The position numbers were made by a program, and so were the translations under genes. Source: Paenibacillus albiflavus (GTDB taxonomy: Bacteria > Bacillota > Bacilli > Paenibacillales > NBRC-103111). From it: 64,000 bases of DNA. Positions 57,753 to 64,000 of this stretch are shown in pieces. Positions within the stretch are counted from its first letter, which is position 1. Each line of letters begins with the position of its first letter. The notes beneath the pieces are model-generated. The model was not told where the DNA came from and made no database searches. It saw nothing but the letters and a program-made list of their open reading frames with translations. The stretch is taken from positions 1 through 64,000 of the forward strand of contig NZ_SKFG01000081.1 of assembly GCF_004344915.1 (NCBI RefSeq). The letters run 5' to 3'.

Positions 57753-58295
57753 ATGTCACGTATTGGTCGCAAACCAATCGCAATCCCTAACGGTGTGACT
57801 GTTACAATCGACAATACACTGGTTACGGTGAAAGGTCCGAAAGGAACTTTATCCCGTGATTTCCATAAAGATATGAAAATTAGCGTTGAAGAGAACGTGG
57901 TTTCTGTTGAACGTCCGTCTGAAAATAAATTGCACCGTTCCCTACATGGTACGACACGCAGTGTCATCTCCAACATGGTAAACGGTGTTTCCGAAGGGTA
58001 TTCCAAGACACTTGAGCTTGTAGGTGTCGGATACCGTGCGAATAAGACTGGTGACAAACTAGTTCTTAACGTAGGTTATTCTCACCCAGTTGAGTTTACA
58101 CCTGAGAACGGTATTGAATTCGAAGTTCCTGTGAACACGAAGATCATCGTTAAAGGGATCGATAAAGAGCGCGTTGGCGCTATCGCTGCTAAAGTTCGTT
58201 CCGTACGCGAACCTGAGCCATATAAAGGTAAAGGTATCAAGTATGAAGGCGAACGCATCCTTCGTAAAGAAGGTAAAGCTGGTAAGAAGAAATAA
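57753..58295 (+). CDS. rplF: 50S ribosomal protein L6
   Basis: The 180-residue L6 has two similar domains. The signature [14 protein letters not shown] is near the C-terminus, and [15 protein letters not shown] is at the N-terminus. GGAGGTG precedes ATG 57753. Confidence 0.97.
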   Translation: MSRIGRKPIAIPNGVTVTIDNTLVTVKGPKGTLSRDFHKDMKISVEENVVSVERPSENKLHRSLHGTTRSVISNMVNGVSEGYSKTLELVGVGYRANKTGDKLVLNVGYSHPVEFTPENGIEFEVPVNTKIIVKGIDKERVGAIAAKVRSVREPEPYKGKGIKYEGERILRKEGKAGKKK

Positions 58296-58372
58296 GGCTA
58301 GCTAAATCTAGTTAGCCCATGATCATCTAAAGGGGCAAAATCCTCTTAGCAAAGATGAAAGGAGTGCAATTC

Positions 58373-58741
58373 ATGATTACAAAAGGCGATAAGAATAAAG
58401 CTCGTTTGAAAAGACATCTTCGTGTTCGCAAGAAAATCGAAGGAACGTCCGCTCGTCCAAGATTGAACATCTACCGTTCATCTAAACATATGTACGCTCA
58501 AATCATTGATGATACGAATGGCGTTACACTTGCTGCTGCCTCCACTTTAGATAAAGAAGTGGCTGAGAAAATTGGCAACGGCGGTAACGTTGAAGCAGCT
58601 CGTACAATCGGCGAGTTGATCGCAAATCGTGCAAAAGCAACTGGCGTAGTGAAAGTTGTTTTTGACCGTAGCGGATATTTATACCATGGCCGTGTTCAAG
58701 CGCTAGCTGATGCTGCGCGTGAAGCAGGTCTTGAATTCTAG
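58373..58741 (+). CDS. rplR: 50S ribosomal protein L18
   Basis: The 122-residue L18 binds 5S rRNA. It has the basic N-terminus [14 protein letters not shown] and ends [26 protein letters not shown]-like text. AAAGGAGTG favours ATG 58373 over the ATG six codons earlier, whose own upstream region has no such site. Confidence 0.96.
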   Translation: MITKGDKNKARLKRHLRVRKKIEGTSARPRLNIYRSSKHMYAQIIDDTNGVTLAAASTLDKEVAEKIGNGGNVEAARTIGELIANRAKATGVVKVVFDRSGYLYHGRVQALADAAREAGLEF

Positions 58742-58769
58742 GAACAGTACAATAAAGGAGGTATACGAC

Positions 58770-59267
58770 TTGCGAGTTGATCCAAATACTTTAGAGCTGA
58801 CTGAAAAGGTTGTTCATATTAATCGCGTAGCGAAAGTTGTCAAAGGCGGACGCCGTTTTAGCTTTAGTGCTCTTGTTGTTGTTGGCGATGGCAATGGTTG
58901 GGTTGGCGCAGGGATCGGTAAAGCTTCAGAAGTTCCTGATGCAATCCGCAAAGGAATCGATGATGCTAAGAAAAACTTGATCCACGTCCCTATCGTAGGA
59001 ACAACCATTCCTCACTTAGTAAACGGTCACTTCGGTGCTGGCCGCGTAATGCTAAAACCTGCATCCAAAGGTACAGGAGTTATCGCTGGTGGCCCTGTTC
59101 GTGCAGTGCTTGAGCTTGCTGGTGTAGGTGACATTTTGACAAAATCATTGGGTTCTTCAAACTCTATCAATATGGTTAATGCGACTTTAGAAGGGCTATC
59201 CCGTCTGAAGAAAGCTGATGAAGTTGCGAAACTTCGCGGCAAAACCGTTGAAGAACTACTAGGTTAG
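58770..59267 (+). CDS. rpsE: 30S ribosomal protein S5
   Basis: The 165-residue S5 acts in decoding fidelity and mRNA entry. It shows [20 protein letters not shown] and [21 protein letters not shown] supports TTG 58770, giving the usual short N-terminus [10 protein letters not shown] longer in-frame start at 58710 would overlap rplR and has no such site. Confidence 0.95.
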   Translation: MRVDPNTLELTEKVVHINRVAKVVKGGRRFSFSALVVVGDGNGWVGAGIGKASEVPDAIRKGIDDAKKNLIHVPIVGTTIPHLVNGHFGAGRVMLKPASKGTGVIAGGPVRAVLELAGVGDILTKSLGSSNSINMVNATLEGLSRLKKADEVAKLRGKTVEELLG

Positions 59268-59279
59268 GGGGAAGTAACG

Positions 59280-59468
59280 ATGGCTAAACAATTACAAATT
59301 ACCCTTAAGCGTAGTTTAATCGGTCGTCCACAAGGACAAAGGGTGACTGTGAACACACTTGGTCTTCGCAAGCTGCACCAAACGGTTGTTCATCAAGATA
59401 ATCCTGCTATTCGTGGTATGGTGAATCAAGTCAGCCACCTAGTTGAAGTTAAAGAAATCGAAGCATAA
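59280..59468 (+). CDS. rpmD: 50S ribosomal protein L30
   Basis: The 62-residue L30 has [18 protein letters not shown] and the [15 protein letters not shown] ending. It starts at ATG 59280, 12 bases after rpsE. Confidence 0.97.
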   Translation: MAKQLQITLKRSLIGRPQGQRVTVNTLGLRKLHQTVVHQDNPAIRGMVNQVSHLVEVKEIEA

Positions 59469-59500
59469 ATAAATAATCTAAGCTTAGAGGAGGTGCAACG

Positions 59501-59941
59501 ATGAAATTACATGAGCTGAGTTCTGCAGAAGGAAGTCGTCATTCCCGTAAGCGCGTTGGTCGCGGTATCGGTAGCGGAATGGGTAAAACGTCTACTCGCG
59601 GTCACAAAGGTCAAAATTCGCGTTCCGGTGGTGGCGTTCGTCCAGGATTTGAAGGCGGACAAAACCCATTGTATCGTCGTATTCCGAAGCGCGGATTTAC
59701 AAACCCAACTCGTAAAGAGTTCGCTATTGTGAATCTTACTGAGTTGAATCAATTCGCAGCAGGTACAGAAGTAACTCCAGCGCTTCTTATGGAGACTGGC
59801 GTAGTGAAGTCACCTAAAGACGGCATCAAGATTCTAGGAAACGGTGAACTTACTGTAAACCTTACAGTTAAAGCGAATAAGTTTTCCCAATCTGCGGTAG
59901 AGAAAATTAAAACTGCCGGCGGTCAATCCGAGGTGATCTAA
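59501..59941 (+). CDS. rplO: 50S ribosomal protein L15
   Basis: The 146-residue L15 has the basic glycine-rich N-terminus ([19 protein letters not shown]) and [15 protein letters not shown]. Its last base is shared with the ATG of secY. GAGGAGG precedes ATG 59501. Confidence 0.97.
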   Translation: MKLHELSSAEGSRHSRKRVGRGIGSGMGKTSTRGHKGQNSRSGGGVRPGFEGGQNPLYRRIPKRGFTNPTRKEFAIVNLTELNQFAAGTEVTPALLMETGVVKSPKDGIKILGNGELTVNLTVKANKFSQSAVEKIKTAGGQSEVI

Positions 59942-61263
59942 TGTTTCGTACCCTATCCAATATTTTTAAAGTAATGGATTTGCGCAAGAGAATAATTTTC
60001 ACCTTTCTGGTATTTATCGTGTATCGGATTGGTGCTTATATTCCAGTTCCGAACATTAACACAGAAGCGCTCAAAGCAAACGATGCGACGGCAACCAATG
60101 AAATATTTGGTCTGCTGAACACTTTCTCTGGGGGCGCTTTGTTCCAATTCTCCATCTTTGCGATGGGGATTATGCCATACATTACCGCTTCAATCATTGT
60201 GCAGCTCCTTTCGATGGATGTAATCCCGAAATTTGCACAATGGGCGAAGGAAGGTGAAGTTGGTAAGAAGAAGTTGAGCCAAATCACTCGTTATGGAACA
60301 GTCGTTCTTGGTATGGTTCAAGCGTGGGGTTATGCAATTGGATTCCATAACTTGTCTAGTGGACAGTTAGTAATTAACCCTGGTTTCACAACCTACTTGT
60401 TAATTGCACTAGTTCTTACAGCTGGTACCTCATTCTTAATGTGGTTAGGCGAGCAAATTACGGAACATGGTATCGGTAATGGTATTTCGATTATTATCTT
60501 TGCTGGTATCGTAGCTGGTATTCCGAAAGGGATTAAGCAAATTGCAACTCAATTATTCTTCGACGCTGGCGATGCGCTGTTCTTGAACATCATCAAAGGC
60601 TTGTTGATCGTCATCGTGACTATCGCGATTATCGTATTCGTTATTTTCGTTCAGCAAGGGATTCGCAAGATTCCGGTACAATACGCTAAGCGTGTTGTTG
60701 GACGTAAAATGTACGGTGGACAATCGACACATATTCCGATGAAGGTTAACGCTGCTGGGGTTATTCCGGTTATCTTTGCAGTTTCACTTCTGTCCTTCCC
60801 AACGATCATAGCATCGTTCTTTGCGAAGCCTGCAGGTGAAGGTGGATTTGCAAGATGGATTATGGACAACTTCAATTTGCAAACAGCAGCACCACTTGCG
60901 ATCGTGTTCTATATTCTGATGATTATTGGATTCACGTATTTCTATACGTTCGTTCAAATCAACCCAGAGCAAATGGCCGATCAAATGAAGAAGAATGGCG
61001 GATACATCCCGGGCATTCGCCCAGGTAAACCGACTCAATCGTACTTGACTCGCGTAATGACAAGAATTACTTTGTCAGGAGCTTTCTTCCTTGCCTTTAT
61101 CTCCGTTCTACCGATGATCTTTGGTCATCTTGCTGGACTTCCAAGTTCAGTAACGATCGGTGGTACATCCATTCTAATCTTGATTGGTGTGGCGCTTGAT
61201 ACGATGAAGACTGTTGAAGGTCAACTGATGAAACGTCATTACAAAGGTTTTATCAATAAATAG
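59941..61263 (+). CDS. secY: Preprotein translocase subunit SecY
   Basis: SecY is the protein-conducting channel of the Sec translocon, acting with SecE (27234) and SecG. The 440-residue chain has ten membrane spans. Family blocks are FSGGALFQFSIFAMGIMPYI near span 2 and GEQITEHGIGNGISIIIFAG in the middle, and the large cytoplasmic loops with basic residues that contact SecA and the ribosome are present. It overlaps rplO by one base. Confidence 0.97.
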   Translation: MFRTLSNIFKVMDLRKRIIFTFLVFIVYRIGAYIPVPNINTEALKANDATATNEIFGLLNTFSGGALFQFSIFAMGIMPYITASIIVQLLSMDVIPKFAQWAKEGEVGKKKLSQITRYGTVVLGMVQAWGYAIGFHNLSSGQLVINPGFTTYLLIALVLTAGTSFLMWLGEQITEHGIGNGISIIIFAGIVAGIPKGIKQIATQLFFDAGDALFLNIIKGLLIVIVTIAIIVFVIFVQQGIRKIPVQYAKRVVGRKMYGGQSTHIPMKVNAAGVIPVIFAVSLLSFPTIIASFFAKPAGEGGFARWIMDNFNLQTAAPLAIVFYILMIIGFTYFYTFVQINPEQMADQMKKNGGYIPGIRPGKPTQSYLTRVMTRITLSGAFFLAFISVLPMIFGHLAGLPSSVTIGGTSILILIGVALDTMKTVEGQLMKRHYKGFINK

Positions 61264-61336
61264 CGAATAGGTTCTGATGGATGCAATTTTTGGCGACATC
61301 GGCACCTATTGTGCTGTTCGTTGCAGCACCTGATAG

Positions 61337-61996
<660 letters not shown>

Positions 61997-61999
61997 CTG

Positions 62000-62752
62000 A
62001 TGATCATATGTAAGTCCGAAGCTGAGTTAGCGTTGATGAGAGAAGCTGGTCGAATTGTAGCAGAAACCCATCGGTTATTGTCACAAGCGATCAAGCCGAA
62101 TATCACAACCAAGGAACTTGATCAAATAGCAGAAGACTATATTCGTAGTCAGGGAGCAACACCTTCTTTTAAAGGCTATAACGGTTTTTCTGGCTCTATC
62201 TGTGCTTCTGTCAACGAAGAGCTCGTTCACGGCATTCCCGGCCCGAAAAAGCTGAAGGAAGGCGACATTATTTCCATTGATATTGGAGCGCAATTTAAAG
62301 GGTATCACGGTGACTCCGCATGGACCTACGGTGTCGGAGAAATATCTGACACAGCGAAGAGGCTCCTCGAAGTGACTGAGAGGTCTTTGTATGTCGGACT
62401 TGCTGAAGCAAAGCCGGATGCAAGGTTGTACACGATCTCTCATGCGATCCAAACTTGTGCTGAAGAAGCTGGATTTTCGATTGTTCGCGAATATGTAGGT
62501 CATGGCATCGGCACTGAACTACATGAAGAACCGCAAATTCCGAATTACGGACTTCCTGATAAAGGACCGCGCCTGAAATCAGGCATGGTGCTTGCGATTG
62601 AACCCATGGTGAATGTAGGTCGACGCTATGTGAAGACCTTGCAGGACAATTGGACAGTCGTCACTCAAGATGGTTCCTTATGTGCTCATTTTGAACATAC
62701 GATTGCGATTACACCTGACGGTTACGAGATTTTCACGAAGCTGCCAGAGTAA
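62000..62752 (+). CDS. map: Methionine aminopeptidase, type I
   Basis: The 250-residue Map removes initiator methionine. The five metal ligands are in place: Asp in ISIDIGAQ, Asp in HGDSAWT, His in [14 protein letters not shown], Glu in AIEPMVN and Glu in FEHTIAI. GAGAGG precedes ATG 62000, four bases after adk. Confidence 0.97.
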   Translation: MIICKSEAELALMREAGRIVAETHRLLSQAIKPNITTKELDQIAEDYIRSQGATPSFKGYNGFSGSICASVNEELVHGIPGPKKLKEGDIISIDIGAQFKGYHGDSAWTYGVGEISDTAKRLLEVTERSLYVGLAEAKPDARLYTISHAIQTCAEEAGFSIVREYVGHGIGTELHEEPQIPNYGLPDKGPRLKSGMVLAIEPMVNVGRRYVKTLQDNWTVVTQDGSLCAHFEHTIAITPDGYEIFTKLPE

Positions 62753-62776
62753 TCAAGCGAGAACGTAGGTGATCAT

Positions 62777-63085
62777 GTGAGTAAGGACAAATCGCCCCGA
62801 GTGGGTCAGATTGCGAAAGTTCTAAGCGGCAGACATCATGGGAAATATACCGTGTTGATCGGTATAGTGAATGATCGTTATGTACTTATCGCTGATGGGC
62901 ACAAACGAAAGTTCGATTTTCCCAAGAAGAAAAATCTGCTTCATCTGCAGTTGATGGGGGACGCATCCGAAGAGGTTGTATCCAGCTTAAAGGAAACAGG
63001 ACGTGTAACGAACGGTAAATTGCGACTTGCGCTGAAACAGTTTTCGGCAGAGAATGCAATTGACGCACATGAGAAAGGAGAATGA
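62777..63085 (+). CDS. KOW-domain RNA-binding protein
   Basis: This 102-residue basic protein has a KOW-like N-terminal part ([24 protein letters not shown]) that resembles archaeal/eukaryotic L14e. Homologues sit between map and infA in many Firmicutes, and their role on RNA or the ribosome is unclear. It starts at GTG 62777. It ends two bases before infA begins, so the two are translationally coupled. Confidence 0.87.
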   Translation: MSKDKSPRVGQIAKVLSGRHHGKYTVLIGIVNDRYVLIADGHKRKFDFPKKKNLLHLQLMGDASEEVVSSLKETGRVTNGKLRLALKQFSAENAIDAHEKGE

Positions 63086-63087
63086 CT

Positions 63088-63306
63088 GTGGCTAAAGAAG
63101 ATGTAATTGAAGTTGAAGGCACCGTAATCGAACCTCTTCCCAATGCGATGTTTAAAGTGGAACTGGAGAACGGTCATAAAATATTAGCGCATGTTTCAGG
63201 GAAGATCAGAATGCATTTCATTCGGATTTTGCCAGGTGACAAGGTAACGGTGGAATTGTCTCCTTACGACTTAACGCGCGGCCGAATCACCTACCGATTT
63301 AAATAA
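63088..63306 (+). CDS. infA: Translation initiation factor IF-1
   Basis: The 72-residue IF-1 has the S1/OB fold with [17 protein letters not shown] and RIRMHF-like text, and ends [14 protein letters not shown] 63088 (MAKEDVIE) matches the family; ATG 63082 is two codons earlier. AAAGGAG precedes it. Confidence 0.96.
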   Translation: MAKEDVIEVEGTVIEPLPNAMFKVELENGHKILAHVSGKIRMHFIRILPGDKVTVELSPYDLTRGRITYRFK

Positions 63307-63324
63307 ATGGAAAGCAATATTTAG

Positions 63325-63450
<126 letters not shown>

Positions 63451-63462
63451 GGAGGTGCTCGG

Positions 63463-63831
63463 ATGGCTCGTATAGCTGGCGTAGACTTACCTCGTGATAA
63501 GCGCGTTGAAATTGCGCTCACGTATATTTTTGGTATTGGTACAACAACTGCACAGAAGATCGTTGCTATGACTGGTATCGATCGTCAAACTCGCGTTCGT
63601 GATCTTACAGAAGACGAAGTGAGTAAAATTCGCGAAGCAATCGACAAGAACTTGAAGGTAGAAGGTGATCTTCGTCGTGAGATCTCTCTTAACATCAAGC
63701 GTCTAGTTGAAATCGGCTGCTACCGCGGTGTTCGTCACCGTCGTGGATTGCCTGTTCGTGGACAACGTACGAAGACAAACGCGCGTACGCGTAAAGGTCC
63801 TCGTCGTACAGTAGCTAACAAGAAGAAATAA
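63463..63831 (+). CDS. rpsM: 30S ribosomal protein S13
   Basis: The 122-residue S13 has [21 protein letters not shown] and the basic tail [19 protein letters not shown] that contacts the P-site tRNA. AAGGAGGTG precedes ATG 63463. Confidence 0.97.
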   Translation: MARIAGVDLPRDKRVEIALTYIFGIGTTTAQKIVAMTGIDRQTRVRDLTEDEVSKIREAIDKNLKVEGDLRREISLNIKRLVEIGCYRGVRHRRGLPVRGQRTKTNARTRKGPRRTVANKKK

Positions 63832-63849
63832 TAAAGGAGGTTAGAGCAC

Positions 63850-64000
63850 ATGGCAAAGCCTAAAAAAGTCGTTCGTACAAAACGTCGCGACCGTAAAAAT
63901 ATTGAAACTGGAGTAGCACATATCCGTTCTACTTTTAACAATACAATCGTTACGATTACGGATCCGCAAGGGAATGCAATTTCATGGGCTAGCTCCGGTG
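63850..64000 (+). CDS. rpsK: 30S ribosomal protein S11 (partial, runs off the window)
   Basis: The first 50 codons of S11 are visible: a basic N-terminus ([17 protein letters not shown]) followed by the conserved [18 protein letters not shown] and ISWASSG. AAAGGAGG precedes ATG 63850. The gene continues beyond base 64000. Confidence 0.95.
   Translation, partial: MAKPKKVVRTKRRDRKNIETGVAHIRSTFNNTIVTITDPQGNAISWASSG

Overview
The window reads as a chromosome segment of a low-to-mid GC Gram-positive bacterium of the Bacillales, most likely a Paenibacillus-like member of the Paenibacillaceae. The evidence is the near-complete Bacillus gene order from ctsR to the spc operon, strong GGAGG-type ribosome binding sites with frequent GTG/TTG starts, sigma-A promoters, a T-box leader, an L10 leader and a CtsR operator. 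The genus is an inference from protein resemblance, not a proof.

Layout. 1-300: the end of an rRNA operon (23S tail, 5S, terminator). 305-972: non-coding DNA with two families of degenerate repeats. 973-5173: a tiny four-motif zinc protein, the glyoxylate shunt pair aceB-aceA, and a CidA/LrgA-CidB/LrgB membrane pair. 5277-9992: the class III heat-shock operon ctsR-mcsA-mcsB-clpC behind a CtsR operator. 10156-13489: radA, disA and pssA. 13702-14529: a small membrane protein and the only convincing minus-strand gene, meeting at a two-way terminator. 14702-18613: PIN/TRAM protein, ispD, ispF, gltX. 18605-22916: a cysteine T-box, then cysE, cysS, mrnC, rlmB and a NYN-domain gene. 23037: sigH. 23831-26765: a ba3-type oxidase cluster behind an FNR/CRP-like palindrome. 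27066-39004: rpmG, secE, nusG, rplK, rplA, rplJ, rplL, an RsmC-like methyltransferase, rpoB, rpoC. 39178-43973: L7Ae-like protein, rpsL, rpsG, fusA, tuf. 44174-50288: an oligopeptide ABC transporter and an unrecognised gene. 50480-64000: the S10 and spc operons through secY, adk, map, a KOW gene, infA, rpmJ, rpsM and the start of rpsK.

Most of the window is the conserved information-processing core: transcription, ribosome, translation factors, secretion, protein quality control. Three blocks interrupt the Bacillus subtilis order as I recall it: pssA plus two small genes between disA and the PIN/TRAM gene; the oxidase cluster between sigH and rpmG; and the peptide transporter plus an unknown gene between tuf and rpsJ. 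Regulation is largely by RNA leaders (T-box, L10 leader, paired L1-like motifs, hairpins before rpsL, tuf and rpoB).

I see no CRISPR array, prophage, transposase or toxin-antitoxin system. The least explained items are a roughly 90-nt two-hairpin element present twice, 36 kb apart and inverted, with compensatory base changes and with the same end facing a terminator; the four-CxxCxGxG miniprotein ahead of aceB; and the FNR-like site that may place the ba3 oxidase under oxygen control.
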